Part shown: piece by piece, positions 10,301-22,400 of the stretch
Numbering within the stretch: the first letter of the stretch is position 1
How the letters are laid out: each line of letters opens with the position of its first letter
Assembly: GCA_963576475.1 (NCBI GenBank)
Contig: OY754970.1
Span: forward strand, 26,161,091-26,225,090
Direction of reading: 5' to 3'
Length of the DNA: 64,000 bases
DNA from: Molanna angustata
Lineage: Eukaryota; Arthropoda; Insecta; Trichoptera; Molannidae
Notes under the pieces: generated by a model
What the model was told of the DNA's origin: nothing
The model's input: only the letters and a program-made list of their open reading frames with translations
The model's database searches: none
Program-made: the position numbers and the translations under genes

Positions 10301-13300
10301 GGGAATTTCAGAGTATTTGTGTGGCCTTTACGCTAAAAAGTGCTTTGGTAATAATGAGTACAGGGATTGGATTCAACATGAATTACAAGAGGTATTATGT
10401 ATATTTCTTTTAAACTAATGTATATAATATTTTAGTTGTTCTTTATTAACGGGTTAACAAATGAATACATTATTAATTAATTAGGTGGTGACATATGAAG
10501 AGAATTATGGTGGTATTGTTTTGGATCCGTGGCAACCTCCCGTTTCACAGACTCATGGAACAAGAGACTCTTTCTATTTCCCTGTCAGAAATATTCATAC
10601 CATGTCTCCTAGATATATTCAGGTTTGTTTTATTATATTTTATATATTTTAATCAAATCTTTAGTGTTGTTAGGAATAGGATCTGGCCAATCTTGCAGTT
10701 ATTGCTAAAATTTTGTAATATAATAGGTTATCTTGATAATTATTTGTGAAAATCCACCTTGTTATGTGATATATTGACAGTTAAAAATGTACAAATATAG
10801 ACAATGGTGTAGAATGACAAAATCAAGCCCTACACATCAATTGACAGAACTTCATTACATTATTTTTATTCTAACATCTGCTGTCAAAAGATTTCCACAG
10901 ATTTTTAAATCTATTATTTAATTTTCAAAACAAGTTTCATGATTAAGTATTTTTTTAATCATTTGGGTACATATTTTGTATATTCTTTTTAATAATTATG
11001 TTTTCCCAGGTGATGAGGAAAAAGTCCCATCTAGTATTGAGGATGTTAGAACAGCGAATAGGCCAAGAACTGTTGCTCCAAGTCTTCAACAAACAACTAT
11101 CTTTAGCGTCTAACGCTGCATCTACCCGTATCGGTGCCGGTCTGTGGGGTCATTTGTTACTCTCTACCAACCTCTTTGTTAAGGCTATTTTCACAGTCAC
11201 CGGCAAAGACATGGCAGTCTTTGTGGACCAATGGGTGAGAACGGGAGGACATGCAAGATTTACTCTCAATTCAGTCTTTAACCGAAAAAGGTATGCGCCT
11301 TTGAAATATAATAAAGAAGTTTGAATTTAGTTGAAGTGTTATTATTTTTTAGAATGTAAGTACATATTATTAACGTTTGATGAAACTTTACTTTATGGTA
11401 TAGACTTTGATTATTATATTTTATTCAATATAATACCTACTCTTGGTCATAAATATTTCACGATAGACATTTATTTAGAAAAGCATAGATTAATTGATAT
11501 TGTCTTATTTTTTTCAGAAATACAGTTGAATTAGAAATAAGACAAGATTCAGTGTTACAAAAAGGTGTTCGCAAATATGTTGGACCTCTTCTGTTAACTC
11601 TGCAAGAATTAGATGGAACTTTCAAGCACACTTTGCAAATAGAAAATACAGTTGTGAAAGCAGACATCACTTGTCACTCAAAGAGCAGAAGAAATAAGAA
11701 GAAAAAGATTCCTCTGTGTACTGGTGAAGAAGTAGACATGGATTTATCAGCTATGGAGTAAGTTTTGTATATTTATTGAAAAATCTATAGTTACCTACTT
11801 ATTCAGTTTTAAGGTAGGTAAACTGCGTTTTTTGGTAATATTGGTATGACTGTCAGTCAGTCAAATAAACTCTATAATGTTGCCATATCTCCTAATTAAG
11901 TTCTTCTAATTTCATGTTTATAACTTAATAATAAGAAAGTTTAAAAGAAAATAATCTGAGTTTATAATGATAATTGTGCCGACCGCCGTGGCACTGTTGA
12001 TAAGCCGTTTGGCTTCTGTGCAGGCATGCTGGGTTCAATTCCCAGGAGAGGAGAAATTTATATTAATTTATTTCTCATGCAATTCTTGCTTTTCTGGGCT
12101 GGAAACACTGGTTAGTTGGAATAAATTGCCATAAGGCAATAAACTCGCCTATGATCTTGATTTGTGTATGTAGATTTTACAAAGAAGAAAAAAAATCCTT
12201 AATTGTAGGGAATATCATGTTTTAAATTTGTGATGTGATTCAGTTAGACACATGTTTAGATATAATACATCTTAGTTTCCCAAAAATCTATAAGCATGAT
12301 TGTTTCAGTGATTCTCCTGTCTTATGGATTAGACTGGATCCTGAGATGTCTCTACTTCGTAGTTGTGTTATATACCAACCTGACTATCAGTGGCAATACC
12401 AACTTAGACACGAAAAAGATGTGACAGCACAAAATGAAGCTATTTTGGCATTGGACAAGTACTCCACACCTGCCACCAGAATGGCACTTACAGACACCAT
12501 TGAGAATGAACAAGTATTCTATAAAGTCAGATGTCGAGCTGCTATGTGTTTAACTAAGGTTAATTATCTATGTTTTCAGAACTTACTGGGATTAAATAAC
12601 TCCACTAAATATTGTCATAAAATAAAAACCATTTTCTGACACATTTAAGTTTATTGCCGAAAAAATTCCACAGTTAATTAATGTAATTCAATTAAAAAAA
12701 TTACTTATCAAAATTATTAGTAACAAGAAAAATTTATAACTGTATTTTGAATTTTCTTAATGTAATTTTTATAACTGTATTTGAAATTTTCTCATTAATG
12801 TAATTTTTATTCAAACTGGTTATTTTTCAATTTCCAGGTAGCAAATGCAATGGTTAGTTCATGGGCAGGTCCACCAGCCATGTTGGCGATTTTCAGAAAG
12901 ATGTTTGGATCGTTTTCAGCGCCACACATCGTCAGACAAAATAACTTTGATAATTTTCAACATTATTTTCTTCAAAAAACGATACCTGTGGCCATGGCAG
13001 GTATACGTGACATTTATTTAAATTTTATCAGTAATATTATTTGAAAATATTCATTGATCTTTATACATAAATAATTTATTTTAACATTTTAGGATTAAGA
13101 AACTCTCATGGAATTTGCCCCCCTGAAGTAACGAGATTCCTTCTGGATCTTTTCAAATACAATGATAACTCCAAGAACCACTATTCTGACAACTATTACC
13201 GAGCAGCTCTTGTTGATGCCCTGGCTGCCACCATAACACCTGTAGTTTCAGTCGTACATCAGGTATTGTTTTTACTACTAAATATATTGTTTACCCACAA

Positions 13301-16300
13301 AAAAAAAACACTTCAATATTCATCCTATGTTTTTTTCTACTAGCTATCCTTTAGTTTAATATGAAATCTCAACATTATTGTTTTGTCATTTGTTGAACCA
13401 CAACTTTGCATTTTCGTGTTGAGTCTCATACTCAAAATACTCCTGGAATCTTGATCGAATCAAGATTCCAGGAGTATTTTAGCCAGTAGCAGACAGCCGG
13501 AATATTCTGTGTCTAAATAAAACCATGGGTCATCATAATATATTTTATGGAGTGCTCCACACAGTAAGAATTGTACCATATCTGAAAAATTTTAGATCTA
13601 TTCAATATCAGAATAATCTGATCTGTTCATGGTTTATATCCAACTGTCGTAGTAATTAGTTATTTTTACATACTTTATTATTTCTAACTACTTATCAAGG
13701 CATATACTGTTATGTATTGAATGACAAGAGTTGAGCGGTGGTAGCCCAGCGGTAAGGTCGTCGCCTCACATGGGTGAGGTCGACGGTTCGAGTCCGGGCG
13801 GGGCACACACCACTGCATTTAAAAAAAAAATCTATGTGCGGATTTGTATCACTAGCTATGTGTAGCCATGATCCAATTTGGTTCCCCTTTCTAAGGGTTG
13901 CGAAGGTCAGATGGCAGTCGCTTCAATGTAATAACCAGACTCGCCAATTCCAGGATCATGGTCAAAGCGTACCCCGATAGAAACGGGACAAAAGCGCTAA
14001 GGGGGAAAGGAAAGAAATTGAATTACAACAGTACCCCCCAGAGTTGAGTATTGTCACTTGTTGTGAGTCTGTGATGGTTGTCAAAAGGTTCATGTATTAT
14101 ATGTGAGATCATTAATAAATAATAACAACATGATTTTGTTATGTTTTAGGGTGCACCTATCACGGCAGAATCACTATCAGCCGACACAAGACTGGTTCTT
14201 GAAGAAATAACTCGAGTATTGAATCTCGAGAAAGTGTTACCGTGTTATAAAAACACAGTGACAGTGAGCTGTCTGCGGGCTGTGCGAAGGCTACAACAAT
14301 GCAGTCATCTTCCCAGTGCACCAAATCTCTTTAGAAGTTATGCAGAATATGGGCAGTATATTGGTGAGAATATATAAGTGATGTATTCAGTGATTTGTTT
14401 AGCTAAGTTTGACATGATTTTGTGAATGATATCTCGAAAGAAAGAAAATAAAGGAGACTTGAAAAACAATTATGTTTGATATGAATTGAAGAGTTAGCTA
14501 GATCAAGGCCCATTTATAAGCTTAAAGTTTCTTTTGAAATACGAGAGTATTTTTTCAAAAAGAAAACAATATTTGGGCATTGACACTTCAGCAAAAAAAT
14601 ACTATACCAACCTAACAAATCAAAATATCACAATGAAAATTTATTTAACCAGAGATGACAAAACCACCGGAATCTGTTTCCACATATTCCTCAAAAAGGG
14701 CCTATGGTACTGTAGACCATTGTTCTAGCTACCTCCTCAATTATATATGCAATGAATGCCTATATGAATATCACCCACCATTTTCTATGTAAAAGGGCCT
14801 ATGGTACTGTAGACCATTGTTCTAACTACCTCCTCAATTATAAATGCAATGAATGCCTATATGAATATCACCCACCATTTTCTATGTATATTCTAAAATT
14901 ACATTTTCCTATACAAACAAAATTCAAGGATACAAATAAATTTGTATCCTCAGAACCAATTTTTTATTAAACTCCTCAGGCCCAAAAATTTTTATTATCT
15001 CTGAAAGTAGCAAAATTTTGAATTCTGTGTAAAAATAATATTTAAAAATTTATAGGAGGAAACAATTTTTTTTTACGCTTTCCAAAAAAAATTGTATGTC
15101 CCCTAGGGGTCCCCAAGACCGATTTTATAACAGGAAAGAATAAATTTGAATATCTCACATACAAATTAGATGCATTTTAGAAATAAAATTATATCAATTT
15201 ATTTTATAAATCAACTATTATAAAAAAAATTTGATTTCTAAAATTAGCTCACTCAGTTGATTATCAAAAATTGTGGGTTTTTGATGACATTTTGACCCAT
15301 TAAAAAAAATATCAACTGTCATATTTTTAAATTTATTGTTGCTAAAATTCAATACTGGCACCTTTTGGTAATTAGTTGCACACTTTTGTAAACTAAATTA
15401 AGAAGGCAATACGGTAGGAAACTTATTTTTTAAATGATATTTTATGTCCCATGGGACCCGAGGAGGTTAATGCTGGTCCAATATTATTTGTTTGTTGTGA
15501 TCTTATTCCAAAAAGGCAACAATGTCTTAATTTATTCATTCATTTATTCATACAAACATTGATGTCATTACAATAATTATTGAATCTGCAATGCCCCACT
15601 AGGCAAATAAACCTGCACCGGGGCCAATGTATCTCGAGACAGTGACACTGTATTAGTTGATGCCAACATCAATCGTATATAAAATGTGATAATATCACAT
15701 ACAACAATGGAAATATAAAAAAATTAACAAAAAACATGATATAAAAAAATTGCACTAATATAATTAGAGCAAAATAAAGTATGGGGTCGAAAGCTATGTG
15801 TGAAAAATCTCCTCTGCATAGTGTCTGCCTGATACTAAGAGCCATTCATTTATTTTAGTTTTAAAAGCATGACTATTTTCCATTTGCTTAATTTTTTTGT
15901 CGAGCTTATTAAATGTTCTAGGAGCAATGACTCCGAAACGTCTCTGTCGAGGTTTTCACTATAGGCACAGAGTAGTTCAGTTCATTTGCTTTCCTAGTGA
16001 AACGCGTTTGTTGGCTTCTAGTATGCAGAGTTATATTCTTATGGAAATTAATTAATGCAGATTTCAAAAACAGCTGTCTTGAATCTAGGACAGTAAAAAT
16101 TCTAAACAAATTGTCTGAAGGGAAAGTTCTACTTCTTTTGTTTATAATACGCATGACACATTTTTGAGCTTTATATAGTTTATATAGTTTGAATTTTACT
16201 TTTAAGATGTTCGACTAGCTGCACTAGAATGCCTCGTTGATTTTGTTCGAGGCGACGGTCGAGCTGAAGATCTGATTTCATTACTGACTGTAGTGGAAAA

Positions 16301-19140
16301 TGATCCGGATCCTGCTGTGCGGCACGGTCTCGCCAGGATGATGATCAAAATGCCTCCATTCCAAAAGGCGATGAAACACAGACTGGACACTGAGAGCTTA
16401 GTCCATAGATTGTGGAACAATATAAACGGCCTACTGTCCAATGAAGCGAGGTTGAGATGCGACATGGTCGACCTGTACTATACTTTGTATGGCAACAGGA
16501 TGCCGCTGTGTCTACCGCTCCCGGAACTCCAAGCAATGATGAGACAAGCACAACACAGGGAGCACAGAGAAAGAGAGAAGGAAAAGCAGAGAGAAAAGGA
16601 GAGAGAGAGGGAGAGGGAACTCGAAAGAGAAAGAATAAATTCACAAAATTATGAGGTTCAAAAAAATTACATTCATATTATTTATAAGAATGAATCGATA
16701 GATTCTTTTTATATTTTGATAAAGATTAATATTTGCAAAAAAATATTTGTTTTATTTATCAGTATAACAAATAAATAAAACAAATATTTTTATGATTACA
16801 TATAGGCATAAAAAAAATTAAGCAAATAACACTTTTTGTTTCACTAGTGAAATTCAACATTAATAGAATTTGTTGATTTGAAGTTCATTTTCAAAGTATT
16901 TTGTACTTTATCTAAACTTTTCAAGTAAATTAAATCTACTCTGGTTTACGTTAATAATATAATTATTCGATGAAATGTTTATTTAGCAAATAGTTTTTCA
17001 TAGTAAATGTTTTATATTATCGTAACAAAGAAACCATTCTCAATAGTCTAAAAATGTTAATTTACTTTCAAATATTTTAAATCTTATGGGATTGCAATTA
17101 TTTATTTATTTTATTTATACATCTTCTTGTACATAACATAAACAAATATAATTGTACACTGGCGGGCTTATTGCTATTAGGCAATTTCTTCCAACCAACC
17201 AGATTACAAAGTATGACAACATTGTGTATGTACAACAGCAAATAAAAAAGAGTAAAAGAAATCAAATAAAATACGTATACCACTTAAATACTATTAAACA
17301 AAAAAAATAATTATAATTCATAGCAATAAAAAGGATATGGTAAGGACAGGAGAGGAAATCGGGATCAGGTGTTCAAGGATAAATATTCCTTCTTTAGTTT
17401 TTTCTTGAAAATACTAAGTGAGTTAGACGACGCAATATCCGGACTAAGGCTATTCCATAATCTTGCTGATTGTACTTCGAACGAAGAGCTGAGAAATTCT
17501 GTATTATGGATAGGTATGGATAGTGTTGTACGTTCAGCAGATCGGAGTGGAAGACCATGATTGGATAAATAAGTGAATTTGCTTTCTTGTGTGGCAATTA
17601 GTCTTGGTTATATTGGTATTTTAATTATGCATTTGTCAGAGTAAGATTTGAAATTATAAAACATTTTTATTTAATTATGTAGTTTTAAATGAAAATATGT
17701 TTAAATAGTGTTGTGTATACTTATATATTATATATTTTTCAGCAAAAACCTGTGTTATCAGCATCTGGTACTATTATTAAGACTGAAATAGGAGCAATCA
17801 AAAGAAGAGCAGAATCTCCGTTACCGCTACCTCCAAAACCGCCCATGCCTAACCCTATGGCTGCTATCCACTCCGGTCTTCTTCCAGGCCACAATATTGC
17901 CGATGTAGTCATTAAAAAAGAACCAATGGATATCAAAGTAGAACCTGAATATGGTGACCAACCGGTTATACCATTACTTGGCGACAATGTTGTACATGTA
18001 ATAAAGGTATTTTTTTAATAATTAGTCTATTGTTAAAATATTTTTAATCTCTGTTATAATCATACTGATTTTGCAAATAACAATATTAGGTAAAAATTAA
18101 GTGGGTGTTCAAATCTTAGTTTCTCCAATGGTTTTACCAATTTTTTTTTCATTTCTACCACTAATGGTTTAATGAGGTATGTATAATGTATTGTTTTTTT
18201 TCAGGACGATGCAAAGCGTGAATACCTTTCTGAGAATTCAGTTTCTCTTCCTGGTTTACAAGGACCTCCTGGACCTGTTGGCTTTGAACCGGGAATGTTC
18301 CAACCCAAACCAGATACACCAATCTCGTCTAAGGTAATTTTAATAAGAGTATTTTAAGTATTTTTATAGAATTTGTAAGAATGAAGACCCTGTATGTTTT
18401 GTTACTAAAAATACTTCAAAAATCTAATGATGTGAATATTTTTATTTAATTTTTATTTTAATTAATGTATGTATTGAAGAATCAATGTTTTGTAAAATCC
18501 ATTCACTCTAAAAAAGATATTTGATATTGAATGAATTCTTCATTCAAATATGTTCCATGGAACTCTTCAAAATCATGACATTTTATTTCTTTTTTAAACA
18601 TTTTTGGCATGAATGGTTTAGTTGAGAAGATAGAAGGTAAAGTTTCTGACATTTTTACCTTTACAACAGTAAACCTATTGAATGTATATTACAGGCTACA
18701 GGTTCAATCAAAAAGTAAATTATTAGTAAAATTACATTTTATAGTGTTGACGAAATTTTAAATAACAACATGGATCTTGCTTGAAAATATTTGTATTCAC
18801 AAACTGTAACTGATGAGTCCAAGTGTCCGGATGATATATTACAGTAAACATTAATTTATTTCAGTCAAAGAAAAAGAAGAAAGATAAGAAAAAACACAAG
18901 CATAAACATAAGCACAAGCACAGCAACAAGGATCGCTCTTCTTCTAAGGACAAGGAGAGAAGTCATAGTATTCCCAAAGATAAGGATAAAGACAGGCCTC
19001 CTAAGGAATCATCTAGAGGAGCCACCGAGCATTTGAAAATCAAAGAGGACACAAGGGAAACTCTCAGCTCATGCAGCTCCAGTCCAGGTGCCTCTCAAGA
19101 TGGATTACCCAGCGACAATACAACTCCCATGCATTTATGA
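7377..19140 (+). CDS. TAF2: Transcription initiation factor TFIID subunit 2 (TAF2)
   Basis: TFIID subunit that contacts promoter DNA and TAF1 in the nucleus. Sixteen or seventeen exons give about 1250 residues (human about 1200): 7377-~7440, 7518-7570, 7690-7853, 8347-8563, 8968-9200, 9847-10024, 10122-10391, 10485-10622, 11010-11290, 11518-11757, 12309-12558, 12838-13000, 13093-13262, 14150-14363, 16207-16655, 17743-18006, 18205-18333, 18865-19140. All but the first junction are GT-AG and in phase. The N-terminal half is M1-aminopeptidase-like, but the zinc motif HELAHQWFG is replaced by AIAEQFFG (about residues 341-348), so it is not a peptidase, as is known for TAF2. [12 protein letters not shown] and VDMDLSAM are family hallmarks. 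The C-terminal part has an Arg/Glu-rich run (16,545-16,640), three SUMO-type psi-K-x-E sites (IKTE, IKKE, IKVE) and a Lys/His-rich tail. The first splice junction is unresolved: a GT at 7443 would leave an in-frame TAA. Confidence 0.96.
9394..9505. mobile_element. Half copy of an inverted-repeat MITE (TAF2 intron)
   Basis: TTGACAAATTTTTAACATCTCAATAGAGACGAAG followed by GAGAACCAGGAACTC and GACCTGTCATCGGCTGGTTTACG matches the arms of the complete inverted-repeat element at 54,112-54,328. Only one arm and part of the centre remain. It lies in the intron between the 8968-9200 and 9847-10,024 exons. Confidence 0.7.
11815..12225 (+). repeat. Single-unit copy of the 106-bp-repeat family, split by a SINE
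   Basis: A unit with GTCAGTCAGTCAAATAAACT and TGTTGCCATATCTCC, then the same 3' flank as the array at 749-1350 (TTTAAAAGAAAATAATCTGAG, CTTAATTGTAGGGAATAT). A SINE (11,978-12,150) interrupts that flank. The whole block lies in a TAF2 intron. Confidence 0.75.
11978..12150 (+). mobile_element. tRNA-derived SINE, family B
   Basis: It starts GCCGACCGCCGTGGCAC, has a B-box-like GGGTTCAATTCCC, then the family body GGGCTGGAAACACTGGTTAG and ATTGCCATAAGGCAATAAAC. Related copies are at 21,388-21,584 (-) and 24,820-25,025 (+), and a tail fragment near 58,575-58,632. RNA polymerase III boxes are inferred from the tRNA-like head. Confidence 0.85.
13434..13480. repeat. Perfect 22-bp inverted repeat with 3-nt loop
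   Basis: AAAATACTCCTGGAATCTTGAT, then CGA, then its exact reverse complement. It sits in a TAF2 intron. The 3-base loop is too tight for a typical miRNA precursor; it may be the remnant of a collapsed palindrome. Confidence 0.9.
13731..14010 (+). mobile_element. tRNA-derived SINE, family C
   Basis: The tRNA-like head GCGGTGGTAGCCCAGCGG carries an A-box-like segment and the B box GGTTCGAGTCC. It is followed by a run of A and a non-tRNA body (CCAGACTCGCCAATTCCAGG, CCCCGATAGAAACGGGAC) ending near GCGCTAAGGGGG. A 68-codon open frame inside it is not a gene. It is the only copy in this window and lies in a TAF2 intron. Confidence 0.75.
14698..14887. repeat. 95-bp direct tandem duplication
   Basis: GGGCCTATGGTACTGTAGACC begins at 14,698 and again at 14,793. 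The two 95-bp copies differ at only a few positions. It lies in the large TAF2 intron (14,364-16,206). Short open frames here reflect the duplicate, not a gene. Confidence 0.9.
14888..15525. other. AT-rich intronic DNA, possible transposon relic
   Basis: No clear family. Two short self-complementary strings (CCCCTAGGGG near 15,101 and TCCCATGGGA near 15,448) and CCGAGGAGGTTAAT suggest a decayed mobile element, but no boundary can be set. Confidence 0.3.
15526..16170 (-). mobile_element. LINE 3' end, reverse-transcriptase C-terminus, antisense to TAF2
   Basis: The minus strand encodes [34 protein letters not shown] and, in another frame, [15 protein letters not shown]. This is the C-terminal region after the fingers and palm of Jockey/CR1-like polymerases. 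The frame is broken and only the 3' end is present. It ends about 40 bp before the TAF2 exon at 16,207. Confidence 0.65.
17110..17640 (-). mobile_element. LINE 3' end, antisense to TAF2
   Basis: The minus strand translates to [20 protein letters not shown] near 17,370-17,440, the terminal motif (LWN.LP..I..S.SL..FK..LK..L) of Jockey/CR1-like polymerases. The low-coordinate end carries AATTGCCTAATAGCAATAAG, close to the family B SINE tail, so the SINE may have borrowed this LINE's 3' end (inference). Confidence 0.6.
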
Positions 19141-19181
19141 ATAGTTATATCCTTTTTATGCTATATTTTTACATATCTTGT

Positions 19182-19187
19182 AATAAA
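19182..19187 (+). terminator. TAF2 poly(A) signal AATAAA
   Basis: The canonical hexamer is 42 bases after the TAF2 stop codon, in a T-rich short 3' region before the converging fucosidase gene. Confidence 0.7.
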
Positions 19188-19239
19188 ATCAAAAATACAT
19201 ACCTACCAGTATGACCTCTTTCTTCAATCATATAGTTTC

Positions 19240-19365
19240 TGACAAATAATTTGAGAATTTCAGATGTGAAGGGGGCAGTTTGCACATACACCAACCAAAC
19301 AAAACACTCAAATATGCCTTCTGCACAGCCCACGTGATTTCTCAAGTTATTTGCCGATAACTGTA
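19240..19365. repeat. Short repeat shared with the fucosidase intron
   Basis: TTTGAGAATTT, GCAGTTTGCACATACACCAA and ATTTCTCAAGTTATTTGCCG recur in diverged form at 24,525-24,650. The ends are weakly inverted. It lies between the 3' ends of TAF2 and the fucosidase. The type is unknown. Confidence 0.45.
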
Positions 19366-19386
19366 AAAATGAAAATAATTATGAAA

Positions 19387-19410
19387 TTTATTATTTTAAA
19401 TATATTTATT
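19387..19410 (-). terminator. Candidate fucosidase poly(A) signals
   Basis: On the minus strand AATAAA occurs at 19,410-19,405 and 19,392-19,387, about 80-100 bases past the stop. Another overlaps the stop codon (19,491-19,486). Which is used cannot be told from sequence. Confidence 0.5.
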
Positions 19411-19486
19411 ATATGTTGTATAATAATACACATGAAATCATGTTTCAATTACATATTTTTTAATTAATTTCCCTTTGTATTGATAT

Positions 19487-22400
19487 TTATTGAAGATTTG
19501 TAATTTTCAATGCCCAAGACCATTGTGATTTTACTGTCGACTTGTTTGGAAATTGAATCTTTACTTCTTGGTCGTTTTCAGTCCACTGAAATATATAATT
19601 TGTTAGTTAAATATAATTCGTAGAAATGAGGTTTTTTAGAATATGTATCATAAAACAATATGTGACAGGTTAAGAAGCAAGGATATGAAATGGATGTTGT
19701 AAATAAGGTGACTTGATGTCCATTAAGATGATTTAGACATATAGAATGAAAAACAAATATATTATAAGGGAAGTATGTAAGATCAAAGGAAGTTGAACAA
19801 TATGATGGTATTTATTTTCCATGAGCAATGAACTTTTTTATCATTATTTTAGTTTAGCAGATCTCTCTTTTATTGGTTACTTTATGCCTTAGATAGAATA
19901 ATAAAATCGACTAACCACTAAAGGATTTTCTCCTTGACCCAGCATAACAATTTTAGATTTTTCCTTATTCATTTTTTTGGCCAGAGCTCCGAGATTTAAT
20001 GATTCCCCTTTGGGCCATTCCAGAACAATTGCATACACTGCGGATTCAATATTTTGTTTTATTTCATTGTTGGTTTTGTTACTTCCATCCTTTGACATGG
20101 TGTACCATACATTGCCGTTCACAGTGTCATTTTGGTACTGCCAAGGCCTAGTTTTGTATATGGCTTCTCCGTTTACTGACATCCACTGTCCCATTTGTTT
20201 AAGACGTTCTTGGAATATTGGAGCAAGAGTTCCATCTTTTGTAGGTCCAACATTCATAAGCAGATTTCCTAAACAAATACACGTGCTTATTTGTAATGTT
20301 ATATAATTTATCAACTGCGTCAGTTTTTTCTTTTGGTGTGCTACATGAATTGCAATTTATTCTTGAAACATCCACCAACTAATTATTTAAGTTTTTTTAC
20401 TCTCGATTCCTGTTTTTATTTTCTAAATTTGTGTTCCTAATTATATTATTTAAAATTCTGTATACCCTACTATGAGTTCAATTGACGTCATATGATAAAT
20501 AAGGATTTTTTTTATTTTATTAAGTTTACAATAACATATACAAAATATAAAACAAACAAACTACATAGAAAAGATTCACAGTAAGACAAAACATATTTAC
20601 CCTTTACTAGAGTGCAAGCTCTCGTGTGTAAAGGAGACAATTTAATACAGAATACACAAAATATTATACATACATAATTATTATCTATACAAAAAGATGT
20701 TAATATAATTTACATATCAGTCAAATAATAAGTTTGATTTATTCTTTATTTTTTTTTTAAAATCAATATGTTCAATTGCCAGTCTCAAATCTGTTTCAAG
20801 TTGGTTGAACCACACCACCCCATTGTACGTGTAGTAGTGCTGTGCAAAACTTGTATGTGTTAATGGGGTACACAGTTGACCCACTATATTATGTCTATCA
20901 CTCGCCACACGCACAAAGGCATGGTGCGACCTTCCAATGTCCTTATGTATTTGAAATAGCACATTTTTTTTATAGATATTTTTAAAAGATGGCACTTGAA
21001 AATCACGAAATAGTTGGGTAGTCAGATGGTTTTTTATTTATAATTTTTATTATCAACCTTTGCGTAATTTCTAGAGGCAAAATGGATGTTTTATACGCCC
21101 CCCCCCCCATGCAACAATGCCATATTGCATTATTGAATGGGCGAAAGCGTAATACACATTTTTAAGTAATTTTAAATTGAGAATGTTTCTAAGGTTGATA
21201 AATATGTAAATAAGCTTTCTTAATCTGTTTATAGTATTATTTATTTGAGTTTTCCATTTAAGGTTACTGTCAATTATTACTCCTAAATATTTAATTTCAT
21301 TTTTATTTGTTATACATAGACAATCGTTATTTTTACATGTATTACTTCTCTATGATTTTAATTCTTCCTTCATACATACATACATAAACACTTCCTTGCA
21401 CCCTGCGCAAGTGGCGAGTTTATTGCCATATTGCATTTTCTTCCAACTAACCAGTGTTTCCAGCCCAGAGAAGCAATATTAGCGTGAGAAATGAATTTAA
21501 ATAAATTTCTCCTCTGCTGGGAATCGAACCCAGGACGCCCGCACAATAACCAAATGACTTACCAACTGTGCCATGGCGGTTGGCCTTCAATGCCGGAATG
21601 GATTGTCGGCGATTGGTGAAGGGGACAGGCTATCAGAGGAAACATCCTAGGATCCCACAGGCTAATCTCAAGGAGATGTAAGCCTTTACTCCATGATCCA
21701 GCGCGACTCAACAGCGTAAAGTTCAAAAATTTTACATACATACCATCATGCCATGTCTCTTTCGGGGTAGGCAGAGAGAACCGAATGCTACATTTTTATA
21801 TCCTGGCACGCATCCCTCGCCTCGTCCACATTCATGCATCGTCTCATAGATGTTCTTCTGTTGTCACGCTTCTAATATTTCCGTCTTTCAGAATATCGTT
21901 CACATGGTCGTGCCATCCCTTTCTTGGGCGTCCCCTACCTCTCATTCCATTCCTGTCTGCACTGTATATTTTCTTCATCAGGCATTTCTCAATCATTCTC
22001 CCCATGTGGTCAAACCATCTTAATATGTTCTCTTTCATTCTATTAATGACAGCTTTCTTCATCTGACATTCTTTCCTTATGTCCTCATTTCTGACCCAGT
22101 CATACATCGTTCTATTACATATTCTTCTAAACGATCTCATTTCAACTGCATTTATTCTCCTTTGTGCGACTATCATGTCCAGGTTTCACTTGCATACGTC
22201 AGGGTTGGCACTACGATAGCGTTATGAATGGCGACTTTGGCTTCCTTTGATATGTTGCAATCATTCATAACTGGTCTAAGTGCTCCATTCACTCTGTTTC
22301 CAGCCATAACTCTTTTTTTTCGATCTCCTTATCAAGCCGTCCATTCCGTTGAAACATGCTTCCCAGATAGTCATATTCGTCTACTTGCTCGAGCCATTCG

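Noticed and set aside
13434..13480. miRNA precursor
   Set aside because: A 3-nt loop and only 22-bp arms leave no room for Dicer products plus loop.
13740..13815. tRNA gene with B box GGTTCGAGTCC
   Set aside because: The 3' side continues into a long non-tRNA body and the acceptor stem does not pair well; called SINE family C.
16345..16644. Minus-strand open frame of 99 codons
   Set aside because: Shadow of the TAF2 exon at 16,207-16,655; the plus-strand frame has clear TAF2 similarity.
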